This document shows positions 1-8,047 of a DNA stretch of 64,000 nucleotides, piece by piece; position 1 is the first letter of the stretch, and every line of letters starts with the position of its first letter. The notes below the pieces were generated by a model that had not been told where the DNA came from, did no database searches, and was given only the letters and a program-made list of their open reading frames with translations. The translations under genes were made by a program, and so were the position numbers. Origin of the DNA: Anaeromicropila populeti (GTDB taxonomy: Bacteria; Bacillota; Clostridia; Lachnospirales; Lachnospiraceae); NCBI RefSeq assembly GCF_900112775.1, contig NZ_FOYZ01000015.1, positions 1 through 64,000 on the forward strand, written 5' to 3'.

Positions 1-292
<292 letters not shown>

Positions 293-351
293 AAAAGTTT
301 GGATGAATACAGTGTGTAGTTTTGAAGGTATGAATAGTACCTTTCAAGTAC

Positions 352-425
352 GGCCTAGTGGCTCAGTTGGTTAGAGCGCCGCCCTGTCACGGCGGAGGTC
401 GAGGGTTCGAGTCCCTTCTGGGTCG
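352..425 (+). tRNA. tRNA-Asp (GTC)
   Basis: Full cloverleaf: acceptor GGCCTAG pairs with CTGGGTC, anticodon stem CCGCC/GGCGG holds loop CTGTCAC with anticodon GTC, and the T-arm has GGTTCGAGTCC. The discriminator base is G and no CCA is encoded. First of seven tRNA genes directly downstream of the 23S gene. Confidence 0.96.
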
Positions 426-467
426 TTTAAAAAGTAAATATTTTGTTATTTGTTGTAAGAAAAATGT

Positions 468-540
468 GGGATCTTAGCTCAGCTGGGAGAGCATCTGCCT
501 TACAAGCAGAGGGTCACAGGTTCGAGCCCTGTAGGTCCCA
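468..540 (+). tRNA. tRNA-Val (TAC)
   Basis: Cloverleaf with acceptor GGGATCT/AGGTCCC, anticodon stem TCTGC/GCAGA and loop CTTACAA (anticodon TAC), and a GTTCGAGCC T-loop. Discriminator A; CCA is not encoded (next bases are TTG). Confidence 0.96.
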
Positions 541-611
541 TTGGTTTTGTATAATATAATGAAATGTGAATATAATAATATATACAAAACAACTATTAGA
601 TAATTGGATAT

Positions 612-684
612 GCCGACGTGGCTCAATTGGCAGAGCAGCTGACTTGTAATCAGCAGGTTATCGGTTCAAGTCCGATCGTCGGCT
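612..684 (+). tRNA. tRNA-Thr (TGT)
   Basis: Acceptor GCCGACG pairs with CGTCGGC; the anticodon stem CTGA/TCAG region encloses loop CTTGTAA with anticodon TGT; the T-loop is GTTCAAGTC. Discriminator T; CCA is not encoded. Confidence 0.95.
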
Positions 685-692
685 TTAAATAT

Positions 693-774
693 GGATGGAT
701 TCCCGAGTGGCCAAAGGGGGCAGACTGTAAATCTGTTAGCAACGCTTTCGAAGGTTCGAATCCTTCTCCATCCA
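693..774 (+). tRNA. tRNA-Tyr (GTA)
   Basis: A class II tRNA of 82 bases with a long variable arm. Acceptor GGATGGA pairs with TCCATCC, the anticodon stem CAGA/TCTG holds loop CTGTAAA (anticodon GTA), and the T-loop is GTTCGAATC. Discriminator A, CCA not encoded. Confidence 0.95.
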
Positions 775-803
775 TTAGCCTTTAAATAGGTTTTATATAA
801 TAT

Positions 804-876
804 CGCGGGGTGGAGCAGCTGGAAGCTCGTCGGGCTCATAACCCGAAGGTCGCAGGTTCAAATCCTGTCCCCGCAA
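804..876 (+). tRNA. initiator tRNA-Met (CAT)
   Basis: Acceptor CGCGGGG with an unpaired C1/A72 and an anticodon stem carrying three consecutive G:C pairs (GGG/CCC) next to the loop CTCATAA. These are the established hallmarks of bacterial initiator tRNA. Discriminator A, no CCA encoded. Confidence 0.95.
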
Positions 877-919
877 TTTTTATGCAAAATTTTGTATAAA
901 TTAATAGGAAGTAGAGCAT

Positions 920-992
<73 letters not shown>

Positions 993-1031
993 TTTCATAT
1001 GCACTAAGTCATGTGTAAATGATATTTTTAT

Positions 1032-1104
1032 GGGATATTAGCTCAGTCGGTAGAGCACTTGACTTTTAATCAAGTTGTCCGGGGTTCGAATCCCCGATGT
1101 CTCA
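1032..1104 (+). tRNA. tRNA-Lys (TTT)
   Basis: Acceptor GGGATAT/ATGTCTC, anticodon stem CTTGA/TCAAG with loop CTTTTAA (anticodon TTT), T-loop GTTCGAATC. Discriminator A; CCA not encoded. Last tRNA of the array, followed by a terminator. A second lysine tRNA with anticodon CTT lies at 21962. Confidence 0.96.
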
Positions 1105-1128
1105 TTTTATGATAAAGTACAAGTAACA

Positions 1129-1162
1129 GATTATAAAACAAAAGTTTTATAATCTTTTTTTT
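1129..1162 (+). terminator. Rho-independent terminator of the rRNA/tRNA operon
   Basis: Perfect 11-bp stem GATTATAAAAC/GTTTTATAATC (1129-1139 with 1144-1154), 4-base loop, followed by eight T residues. It closes the rRNA-tRNA transcript before the sirtuin gene. Confidence 0.9.
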
Positions 1163-1186
1163 ATTTAAGAGAGGAAGGAATACATT

Positions 1187-1909
1187 TTGAATCAATTAGA
1201 AATATTAAAGCAGTGGATTTTAGAAAGTAAAAAAATAGTTTTTTTTGGTGGTGCTGGTGTAAGTACTGAAAGTGGAATACCTGATTTTCGAAGTGTAGAT
1301 GGTCTTTATAATTTAAAGTATAAATATCCACCTGAAAAAATACTTAGCAGATCGTTTTTTAAGGAGCATATAGATGAGTTTTATGAATTTTATAGGGATA
1401 AAATGATTTATTTAAATGCAGAACCCAATATTACACATAAGGTACTTGCAAATATGGAGCAGTCTGGTAAAAAAATAATTGTTATAACTCAAAATATAGA
1501 TGGATTACATCAAAAAGCAGGAAGTAAAAATGTAATAGAACTTCATGGTTCTGTTTTAAGAAATTACTGTATGAAATGCAATAAATTTTATACAGTAGAT
1601 ACTATATTAGAACAAGAAGTTCCAGTCTGTTCGTGTGGAGGCATTATAAAGCCAGATGTAGTATTATATGAAGAAGGACTAAAAAATGTTATTATTGAAA
1701 AGGCAATTAGTGCTTTAGTAGAAGCAGATATGGTTATAGTAGGTGGAACATCATTATCTGTATATCCAGCAGCTGGAATGATTCAATATTATAAGGGTAA
1801 CAAATTAGTATTAATTAATAAAACCTCTACTTCATATGATAAATATGCAAATTTACTTATTCAAGAGTCACTAGGAAAAATATTTACGGATATTGAAATT
1901 AATGTATAA
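1187..1909 (+). CDS. cobB: NAD-dependent protein deacylase, SIR2 family (CobB-like sirtuin)
   Basis: A cytosolic sirtuin that removes acyl groups from protein lysines using NAD+, giving nicotinamide and O-acyl-ADP-ribose. The 240-residue product shows the family motifs in order: NAD-binding GGAGVSTESGIPDFR (21-35), TQNIDGLHQKAG (101-112), catalytic His120 in ELHGS, a zinc site formed by C128, C131, C148 and C150, and GTSLSVYPA near the C-terminus. The second zinc pair is CxC rather than CxxC. The start is TTG at 1187, placed about 7 bases after GAGGAAGG; no better ATG exists before the first motif. It follows the tRNA terminator and looks monocistronic. Substrates cannot be inferred from the sequence. 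Confidence 0.93.
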   Translation: MNQLEILKQWILESKKIVFFGGAGVSTESGIPDFRSVDGLYNLKYKYPPEKILSRSFFKEHIDEFYEFYRDKMIYLNAEPNITHKVLANMEQSGKKIIVITQNIDGLHQKAGSKNVIELHGSVLRNYCMKCNKFYTVDTILEQEVPVCSCGGIIKPDVVLYEEGLKNVIIEKAISALVEADMVIVGGTSLSVYPAAGMIQYYKGNKLVLINKTSTSYDKYANLLIQESLGKIFTDIEINV

Positions 1910-2030
1910 TTTTTGGTTAAAGAGAAATGATATACAAATAATTATATTACTAATGTAATTGAATGAAATATTTAGTTAAAAAATTAATAAAAATATTACT
2001 GTTAAATTTTAGAATTTTTAGATTTAATAG

Positions 2031-2059
2031 TTGACAAACTATATATATAATAATATACT
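2031..2059 (+). promoter_or_regulatory. Consensus sigma-A promoter of the fab operon
   Basis: TTGACA (2031-2036), 17-base spacer, TATACT (2054-2059). It lies about 60 bases upstream of the chosen fabH start and is the only strong promoter seen in the 1910-2118 gap. Confidence 0.8.
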
Positions 2060-2072
2060 TTGAATATCAAAG
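2058..2072 (+). promoter_or_regulatory. FabT-like operator palindrome
   Basis: CTTTGAATATCAAAG is a perfect inverted repeat (CTTTGA-ATA-TCAAAG) starting in the -10 box and covering the expected transcription start of the fab operon. Its core TTTGAATATCAAA closely resembles the streptococcal FabT box (TTTGATTATCAAA). FabT is a MarR-family repressor of fatty-acid synthesis. The match is seen directly; binding by a FabT protein is inference, since no fabT gene is in the cluster. Confidence 0.65.
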
Positions 2073-2118
2073 CATTTGAAACACAAATAAATAATAAATT
2101 ATGAAGGTAGAGGATATA

Positions 2119-3075
2119 ATGAAAATAATTGGAACAGGAAGTTATTATCCTGAATATATATTAACAAATAAAAGATTAGAAGAACTTGTAGAAACAAGTG
2201 ACGAGTGGATTAAGGAAAGAACAGGTATTCAGGAAAGGAGAATATCTCAAGGTGAAGGTTCCTCTGTATTAGCAATTAATGCTGCAAAGAATGCATTAGA
2301 CAATGCAAAAATTCAACCTGAAGAATTGGATATGATAATTTTGTCAACAATAACTCCGGAGTGTTATGTCCCTAATATGGCATGTCTTGTACAGAATGCA
2401 ATTGGTGCCTACAATGCCCTTTGTATAGAAATGAATGCGGCGTGTACTGGTTTTGTATATGCTTTGCATACAGCTAATTTATATTTAGAATCAGGTATGG
2501 TAAAAAAAGCACTTGTTATTGGAGTAGAAAGATTGTCTGAAATGATTGATTACACAGATAGGACAACTTGTGTACTATTTGGTGATGGAGCAGGAGCAGT
2601 AATAGTTGATAATAGTTCTAGCAGCTGCTATGCTGCAAAGTTAGGTTCGGATTCTAGAAAAATGAAAGCATTGTATTGCAAACATCCATCTTTAGTAAAC
2701 TATATGTCAAAAGATAACTGCCAGAGAGACTATTTATATATGGATGGTCAAGAGATATTTAAATTTGTTTTAAGAATTATTCCACGTAATATAAAGGAAT
2801 TGTTAGAACAGACCAATGTTGATGTAAGTGAAATAAAATATTTTGTATTGCATCAGGCAAACAAAAGGATTTTAGAAGCAGTTGCAAAAAAGTTAAATGT
2901 ACCAGAAGAAAAATTTCCAATGAATTTGGATAAGTATGGTAATACATCGTCAGCATCTGTTCCAGTTTTGCTACATGAAATGAATGAAAAGAATATGCTT
3001 GCCAAGGGAGATAAAATAGTATTGAGTGCTTTTGGTGGTGGTTTAACATGGGGAACAATTATAATAGAATGGTAA
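2119..3075 (+). CDS. fabH: beta-ketoacyl-ACP synthase III (FabH)
   Basis: Starts fatty-acid elongation by condensing a CoA-bound primer with malonyl-ACP. The 318-residue protein has the thiolase-fold catalytic triad: Cys in AACTGF (about residue 109), His in LHQAN and Asn in GNTSSAS. I chose ATG 2119 because AGGTAGAGG lies just upstream of it; the earlier in-frame ATG at 2101 has no ribosome-binding site and adds six residues with no family match. It is first in a six-gene operon behind the promoter at 2031. Clostridial fab operons usually open with a fabT gene, which is absent here. Confidence 0.95.
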   Translation: MKIIGTGSYYPEYILTNKRLEELVETSDEWIKERTGIQERRISQGEGSSVLAINAAKNALDNAKIQPEELDMIILSTITPECYVPNMACLVQNAIGAYNALCIEMNAACTGFVYALHTANLYLESGMVKKALVIGVERLSEMIDYTDRTTCVLFGDGAGAVIVDNSSSSCYAAKLGSDSRKMKALYCKHPSLVNYMSKDNCQRDYLYMDGQEIFKFVLRIIPRNIKELLEQTNVDVSEIKYFVLHQANKRILEAVAKKLNVPEEKFPMNLDKYGNTSSASVPVLLHEMNEKNMLAKGDKIVLSAFGGGLTWGTIIIEW

Positions 3076-3133
3076 TGAATTTAGAGCTACATAATATAGC
3101 TTTATAAATAAAAATTTAATGGAGGAAATTAAA

Positions 3134-3364
3134 ATGAAATTAGATGAATTAAAAGAGGTTGTTGCAAGTGAATTAGGAGTAGCAGTGGAAGAACTAACAG
3201 AGGATACAAAGTTTGTAGATGATTTAGGAGCTGACTCATTGGATTTATTTCAATTAGCTATGGCATTAGAAGAAAAGTTTGAAATTGAAATTCCAAGTGA
3301 GGATTTAGAAAAAATTATGTCTGTGGGAGATGCTTTGAAGTATATTGAAGAGAAGTTAGCATAA
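3134..3364 (+). CDS. acpP: acyl carrier protein
   Basis: A small acidic helical protein of 76 residues that carries growing acyl chains on a phosphopantetheine arm. The attachment serine is Ser35 in the conserved GADSLD motif. ATG 3134 follows GGAGG at 3121-3125 at good spacing; the upstream in-frame ATG at 3119 would overlap the ribosome-binding site. It sits between fabH and fabD as in many clostridial fab operons, but the usual next gene fabK (enoyl-ACP reductase II) is missing. Confidence 0.96.
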   Translation: MKLDELKEVVASELGVAVEELTEDTKFVDDLGADSLDLFQLAMALEEKFEIEIPSEDLEKIMSVGDALKYIEEKLA

Positions 3365-3387
3365 TTAATAGGGGAAAAGGTGAAGAA

Positions 3388-4329
3388 ATGAGTAAAATTG
3401 TATTTGTTTTTCCTGGTCAGGGAGCACAATATGTAGGGATGGCAAAAGAGTTTTATGATTCATTTGCCGAGTGTAAGGAAGTATTTGATAAAGCGGCTGA
3501 AGTTTTGGATTTTGATATTACAGAGTTATGTTTTAATGATAATGAGGATATTAATAAAACTGAATATACCCAGGCAGCTATTTTAACAGCTAGTATTAGT
3601 ATATTGAGAGCTGTTGAGATGAGAGGAATAAAACCAGATTACACAGCAGGACTAAGCTTAGGAGAATTTAGTGCGCTTGTTGCAAATGGCACCTTTTCCT
3701 TTGAAGATGCAGTTAAAGTTGTTAGAAAACGCGGAATATATATGGAAAATGAAGTTCCGAATGGAAAAGGGACTATGGCAGCAGTGTTAGGCTTGAATAG
3801 TGATGTAATAGAAAGTATTTGTAATAAAGTTACAGTAGAAGAAGGAAACCCTGTGGAGCCAGCCAATTATAATTGTCCTGGGCAGGTTGTAATTTCAGGA
3901 GAAAGACAGGCTGTTTTAAGAGCAAAGGAAGAAATGGAACAGGCAGGCGCAAAAAAGGTTGTGTTACTAAATGTAAGCGGCCCATTTCACTCAGTAATGC
4001 TTGAGGGTGTTGAGGAAAAGTTAAGGAAAGAATTTGCGCAGGTAGAATTTCATAAGGGATTAATTCCATATGTTTCAAGTGTAACAGGGGAAAAGGTTGA
4101 TGTAGATACTGATTTACAAATAATTAAGGGATTACTTGAAAAGCAGGTGCATGTTTCTGTAAAGTGGCAGCAGACAGTTGAAAAGCTGATTGAAGAGGGA
4201 GCAGATACTTTTATTGAAATAGGTCCAGGAAAAACATTAAGTGCATTTATAAAAAAGATAAATAGAGGAGTTAAAGTTGTAAATATAGAAAAAATTAGTG
4301 ATTTGGATAAATTAAATGATCTTTTATGA
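3388..4329 (+). CDS. fabD: malonyl-CoA:ACP transacylase (FabD)
   Basis: Moves the malonyl group from CoA to ACP, supplying the extender unit. The 313-residue product has the N-terminal FPGQGAQ loop, the nucleophile Ser90 in GLSLGE (most homologues have GHSLGE), the catalytic His in GPFHSVM near residue 200, and a C-terminal EIGPGKTLSAF. It begins 23 bases after acpP and ends 12 bases before fabG, so it is part of the same transcript. Confidence 0.95.
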   Translation: MSKIVFVFPGQGAQYVGMAKEFYDSFAECKEVFDKAAEVLDFDITELCFNDNEDINKTEYTQAAILTASISILRAVEMRGIKPDYTAGLSLGEFSALVANGTFSFEDAVKVVRKRGIYMENEVPNGKGTMAAVLGLNSDVIESICNKVTVEEGNPVEPANYNCPGQVVISGERQAVLRAKEEMEQAGAKKVVLLNVSGPFHSVMLEGVEEKLRKEFAQVEFHKGLIPYVSSVTGEKVDVDTDLQIIKGLLEKQVHVSVKWQQTVEKLIEEGADTFIEIGPGKTLSAFIKKINRGVKVVNIEKISDLDKLNDLL

Positions 4330-4341
4330 GAGGATGAATTT

Positions 4342-5082
4342 ATGTTTACAGATAAAATTGCATTGGTTACGGGGGCCAGTAGAGGTATTGGAAGAGAAGT
4401 AGCATTACAGCTTGCCAGAAATGGGGCATTTGTAATTGTAAATTATAATGGAAGCGAAGAAGCCGCAAAAAGTGTTTTAAACGAAATAGTAAGCATTGGT
4501 GGGAAAGCTGAGATTTACAAATGTAATGTTGGAAGTTTTAATGATGTAAAAACTATGATTGATTATATAATAAAGCAATATAAGAAAATTGACATATTAA
4601 TTAATAACGCTGGAATTACAAGAGATAATTTATTGATTAAGATGAGTGAGAGTGAGTTTGACGATGTCTTAAATATCAACTTAAAAGGTGCCTTTAATAC
4701 TTCAAAGCATGTAATAAAGTATATGATAAAGCAGCGTTCTGGTAAAATTGTTAATATTTCATCAGTAGTTGGACTTACTGGGAATGTCGGTCAGGTAAAT
4801 TATTGTTCTTCAAAAGCTGGTATTATTGGTATGACAAAAAGTTTAGCAAAAGAAGTTGCTTCAAGAGGTATAAATGTTAATGCAATTGCACCAGGTTTTA
4901 TTGAGACGGATATGTCAAATGAATTATCAGAAGATGTCATTAATAGTATAATGAATTCAATTCCAATGAAAAAGATTGGTCAGCCAGGTGACATTGCAGA
5001 TGCGGTTATTTTTTTATCTTCGGAACAATCTAAGTATATTACAGGACAGACATTAGAAGTAAATGGCGGAATGAATATGTAA
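4342..5082 (+). CDS. fabG: 3-oxoacyl-ACP reductase (FabG)
   Basis: NADPH-dependent short-chain dehydrogenase that reduces 3-ketoacyl-ACP to 3-hydroxyacyl-ACP. The 246-residue sequence shows the Rossmann glycine motif TGASRGIG at 10-17, NNAG, the catalytic Ser in NISSVVG, the YxxxK pair in YCSSKAG, and the PGFIETDM loop. A GAGAGGATG ribosome-binding region precedes ATG 4342. It lies between fabD and fabF with short gaps. Confidence 0.95.
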   Translation: MFTDKIALVTGASRGIGREVALQLARNGAFVIVNYNGSEEAAKSVLNEIVSIGGKAEIYKCNVGSFNDVKTMIDYIIKQYKKIDILINNAGITRDNLLIKMSESEFDDVLNINLKGAFNTSKHVIKYMIKQRSGKIVNISSVVGLTGNVGQVNYCSSKAGIIGMTKSLAKEVASRGINVNAIAPGFIETDMSNELSEDVINSIMNSIPMKKIGQPGDIADAVIFLSSEQSKYITGQTLEVNGGMNM

Positions 5083-5102
5083 GAATATAAATGAGGTATA
5101 AA

Positions 5103-6341
5103 ATGAGTAGAAGAGTTGTTATTACAGGAATGGGTGCATTAACTCCAATTGGAAATACAGTAGAAGAATTTTGGGCAGGTGTTAAGAAAGGTACAGTTGG
5201 TATTGAACCTATGACTCGATTTGATAATACTGATTTTAAAGTAAAGGTTGCTGCACAACTTAAAAATTTTAATGTTTTAGATCATATTAATGTTAGGGAA
5301 GCAAAAAGGCTGGATATGGAGAGTCAATATGCAATTGTTGCAGCAAGAGAAGCAATAAAAGATTCTGGTTTGCAAGTAACAGAGGAGAATGCAGATAGAA
5401 TAGGATGTATTATCGGAACTGGAGTAGGTGGAATTCAAACACAGGAAAATGAGACTAGAAAGTTGGCCGATAAAGGACCTAAAAGAATTTCTCCGTTACT
5501 GGTACCTATGTTTATTTGTAACATGGCTGCTGGAAATGTTGCAATTGATTTGGGACTTAAGGGAAAATGTATTTGTGTAATCACTGCATGTGCAACAGGT
5601 ACTAATTCTATTGGAGAAGCATATCGTAGTATTCAATATGGAGAAGTAGATGCAATGGTTACAGGAGGTACAGAGGCATCTATTTGTCCAATAGCAGTGT
5701 CTGGTTTTGTGGCATTAAATGCATTATCTTTATCAGAGGATCCGATGAAAGCATCAAGACCATTTGATAAGGAAAGAAATGGTTTTGTAATGGGTGAGGG
5801 TGCAGGTGTGTTGGTTTTAGAGGAGCTAGAACATGCAAAGGCACGTAATGCTCATATATATGCAGAAATTGTTGGATATGGTTCTACTTGTGATGCAAAT
5901 CATATTACAAGTCCTTTAGAGGACGGTAGTGGTGCTGGAAAGGCAATGCTTCAAGCAATTAAAGAGGCTGGTATTACACCAGAAAAAATTGATTATGTAA
6001 ATGCTCATGGTACAAGTACAGAATTAAATGATTTGTACGAGACAAGAGCAATTAAGTATGCTCTTAGGGAACATGCTTATAAGACGGTTGTTAATTCAAC
6101 TAAATCAATGGTTGGACATTTATTAGGAGCAGCAGGAGCAGTAGAATTAATTACATGTGTAAAATCAATTAATGAGCAATATGTTCATGCTACAGTTGGA
6201 TTACATAATTCAGATCCAGAATGTGATTTAGATTATGTTCCAAATGAGGGAAGAAATATAAAGGTTGATTATGCAATATCTAATTCATTAGGTTTTGGTG
6301 GGCATAATGCCAGTCTTATTGTAAAAAAATACGAAGAATAA
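5103..6341 (+). CDS. fabF: beta-ketoacyl-ACP synthase II (FabF)
   Basis: Elongating condensing enzyme. The 412-residue protein carries the Cys-His-His triad: Cys in TACATGTN, His in NAHGTST and His in VGHLLGAAG. ATG 5103 is preferred because GAGG at 5093-5096 lies 6 bases upstream and the protein then starts MSRRVVITG like its relatives; the in-frame ATG 5091 overlaps that site. Fourth enzyme of the fab operon. Confidence 0.95.
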   Translation: MSRRVVITGMGALTPIGNTVEEFWAGVKKGTVGIEPMTRFDNTDFKVKVAAQLKNFNVLDHINVREAKRLDMESQYAIVAAREAIKDSGLQVTEENADRIGCIIGTGVGGIQTQENETRKLADKGPKRISPLLVPMFICNMAAGNVAIDLGLKGKCICVITACATGTNSIGEAYRSIQYGEVDAMVTGGTEASICPIAVSGFVALNALSLSEDPMKASRPFDKERNGFVMGEGAGVLVLEELEHAKARNAHIYAEIVGYGSTCDANHITSPLEDGSGAGKAMLQAIKEAGITPEKIDYVNAHGTSTELNDLYETRAIKYALREHAYKTVVNSTKSMVGHLLGAAGAVELITCVKSINEQYVHATVGLHNSDPECDLDYVPNEGRNIKVDYAISNSLGFGGHNASLIVKKYEE

Positions 6342-6358
6342 TTTAAAAGGGGACTATT

Positions 6359-6781
6359 ATGTTAGGAATAGAGGATATAAAAAAAATTATACCCCATCGT
6401 GCACCGATGTTATTAATTGATAAGGTAGATAAATTGGTACCTGGAGTATCTTGTGTTGCCTATAAGGGAGTAACTTTTAATGAGCCATTTTTTGCTGGAC
6501 ACTATCCTGAATATCCTGTTATGCCTGGTGTTCTTGTAATAGAAGCAATGGCACAGTCAGGGGCTGTAATAGCATTAAGTTGTGATAAATATAAGGGGAA
6601 AATTATTTTATTTGGTGGAATTGAAAATGCAAAGTTTAGAAAACCAGTAGAACCAGGTTCTCTTTTAAGAATTGAGACTGAATTAGTTAAAATAAAAGGA
6701 CCTGTAGGAAAAGGTCATTCAAAAGCTTACGTAGATGATGAACTAAAAGTTGAAGCAGATTTAACATTTGTAATTAGATAA
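6359..6781 (+). CDS. fabZ: 3-hydroxyacyl-ACP dehydratase (FabZ)
   Basis: Hot-dog fold dehydratase forming trans-2-enoyl-ACP. The 140-residue product shows PHRAPMLLID, the catalytic His in FAGHYPEYPVMPG and the Glu in LVIEAMAQ. It is the last gene before a terminator, so the operon ends without accB, accC, accD or accA and without any enoyl-ACP reductase. Those steps must be encoded elsewhere. Confidence 0.95.
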   Translation: MLGIEDIKKIIPHRAPMLLIDKVDKLVPGVSCVAYKGVTFNEPFFAGHYPEYPVMPGVLVIEAMAQSGAVIALSCDKYKGKIILFGGIENAKFRKPVEPGSLLRIETELVKIKGPVGKGHSKAYVDDELKVEADLTFVIR

Positions 6782-6785
6782 AAAG

Positions 6786-6808
6786 AGATGTCTAGGCATC
6801 TTTTTTTA
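6786..6808 (+). terminator. Terminator of the fab operon
   Basis: Short stem AGATG/CATCT (6786-6790 with 6797-6801), 6-base loop, followed by a run of seven T residues starting inside the stem. It begins within a few bases of the fabZ stop codon. Confidence 0.75.
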
Positions 6809-6849
6809 TTGTCCCAGTATATTACGAATTTCATATGGTTAAAATAGTT

Positions 6850-6861
6850 ATAGTATACTAT
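6850..6861 (+). promoter_or_regulatory. Perfect 12-bp palindrome over a candidate -10 box
   Basis: ATAGTATACTAT is its own reverse complement and contains TATACT (6854-6859), 26 bases before the start codon at 6885. No good -35 element lies 17 bases upstream. This could be an operator at a weak promoter, or chance in AT-rich DNA. Confidence 0.35.
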
Positions 6862-6884
6862 GTTAATTATAAAGGAGAAAAAAT

Positions 6885-7538
6885 ATGAGTGTAACTATTT
6901 ATAAATCAAGTGTGGCAAAAAAATGTTTATCAGGACTTAGTGTAAATGATATAAATAGTGAGTTGTGTTTAAATCCAGGGTTTTTACCAACCGTTTTGGA
7001 ATATAAAATTAGTACAGAGTATGATTTACCAGAGACTCCAGATGAGTATAGTATTACAATTACACCTACTATGGAGTCTGTAGGAAAAATAAAGGTAAAT
7101 GGAACAGAAGTGGAAAATGGACAGCCTTCTTTTCAAATAAATTTGGACGTAGGGCTTAATACTATACCAATTCAGATTATTTCTAATACGGGAAATATTA
7201 TGCGGGAATATAAGATTTTAATTACACGTGCAAGTAATGCAAACTTAAAAGAACTTGTAATAGGAAATGATTTATTGACAACTGAATTAACTCCGGCTTT
7301 TCTCTCTAATATGTTTTTTTATTCAGCTGATTTTAGGGCATATAATATTTCATCAATTAATGTAAAAGCAAAAGCAGAAGATCCAAAAGCATTTATTCGA
7401 ATTAATGGTATAAATATACAGGGGGATTCTAATTCTGTTAATATTGAATTAGTGCCAGGCAGTAACTTAATTTATGTTACAGTAGGCTCTCATGTTGGAA
7501 GTTTACAACAAACTTACCAAATTGTTTTACAAAAATAA
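6885..7538 (+). CDS. Protein with two cadherin-like beta-sandwich domains
   Basis: 217 residues with two beta-sandwich units resembling the cadherin-like beta-sandwich family (Pfam Cadherin-like 12733 type). The hallmark is a strand ending REYKILITR followed by NANLKELVIGNDLL; the second unit ends QQTYQIVLQK. Such domains usually occur in secreted or cell-wall proteins, yet no signal peptide, membrane segment or anchor is visible: the N-terminus is MSVTIYKSSVAKK. AAAGGAG lies upstream of ATG 6885. Function unknown. It may be cytosolic, exported by another route, or have lost its signal. It stands alone between the fab terminator and the TM2 gene. Confidence 0.7.
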   Translation: MSVTIYKSSVAKKCLSGLSVNDINSELCLNPGFLPTVLEYKISTEYDLPETPDEYSITITPTMESVGKIKVNGTEVENGQPSFQINLDVGLNTIPIQIISNTGNIMREYKILITRASNANLKELVIGNDLLTTELTPAFLSNMFFYSADFRAYNISSINVKAKAEDPKAFIRINGINIQGDSNSVNIELVPGSNLIYVTVGSHVGSLQQTYQIVLQK

Positions 7539-7600
7539 ATCCAATTGAAAGCACAATATAACTGTGGTAAACTATTAACATACTATTTGAAGGGATGTAT

Positions 7601-8047
7601 GTGAAAATGTTTTGTAGAAATTGTGGTGAGCAATATCCAGTGGAGACCTCAGTTGTTTGTGTTAAATGTGGGACACCAAAAGGAAAAGGAAAAGCTTTTT
7701 GTCCCTATTGTGGGGAAAGACTTGCACCAAATAGTGAGATTTGTCTGCGATGCGGATCTTCTGTTATTATGATAGATGATTCAGGACAAAAATCCAGAGT
7801 AGCTGCCGGGCTTTTTGCGATATTCTTTGGAACTTTTGGTGTACATAATTTTTATTTAGGTTATACAACAAAAGCAATTATTCAGTTATGTGTGAGTTCG
7901 GTTAGTATATTGTTAATGTGTTGTACATTTGGAATTACAGGAATTATAACTGGTGGAATTGGAATATGGGCTTTTGTAGAAGGAATTTTAATTTTAGCAG
8001 GGAAAATTAATGTGGATGGAAATGGAATTCCATTAAAAGATCAATGA
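7601..8047 (+). CDS. Double zinc-ribbon, TM2 domain membrane protein
   Basis: About 148 residues. The N-terminus has two zinc ribbons, CRNCG...CVKCG and CPYCG...CLRCG. The C-terminal half is a TM2 domain: RVAAGLFAIFFGTFGVHNFYLGY followed by a second hydrophobic hairpin. GTG 7601 is preferred since GAAGGG at 7589-7594 is well spaced from it; ATG 7595 abuts that site and ATG 7607 is also possible. It overlaps the next gene by one ATGA junction, implying coupled translation. Role unknown; TM2 proteins are small membrane proteins of unclear function. Confidence 0.85.
   Translation: MKMFCRNCGEQYPVETSVVCVKCGTPKGKGKAFCPYCGERLAPNSEICLRCGSSVIMIDDSGQKSRVAAGLFAIFFGTFGVHNFYLGYTTKAIIQLCVSSVSILLMCCTFGITGIITGGIGIWAFVEGILILAGKINVDGNGIPLKDQ

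Noticed and set aside
2777-3058. 93-codon minus-strand ORF within fabH
   Set aside because: Antisense to the conserved end of fabH, with atypical composition rich in His, Leu and Tyr.
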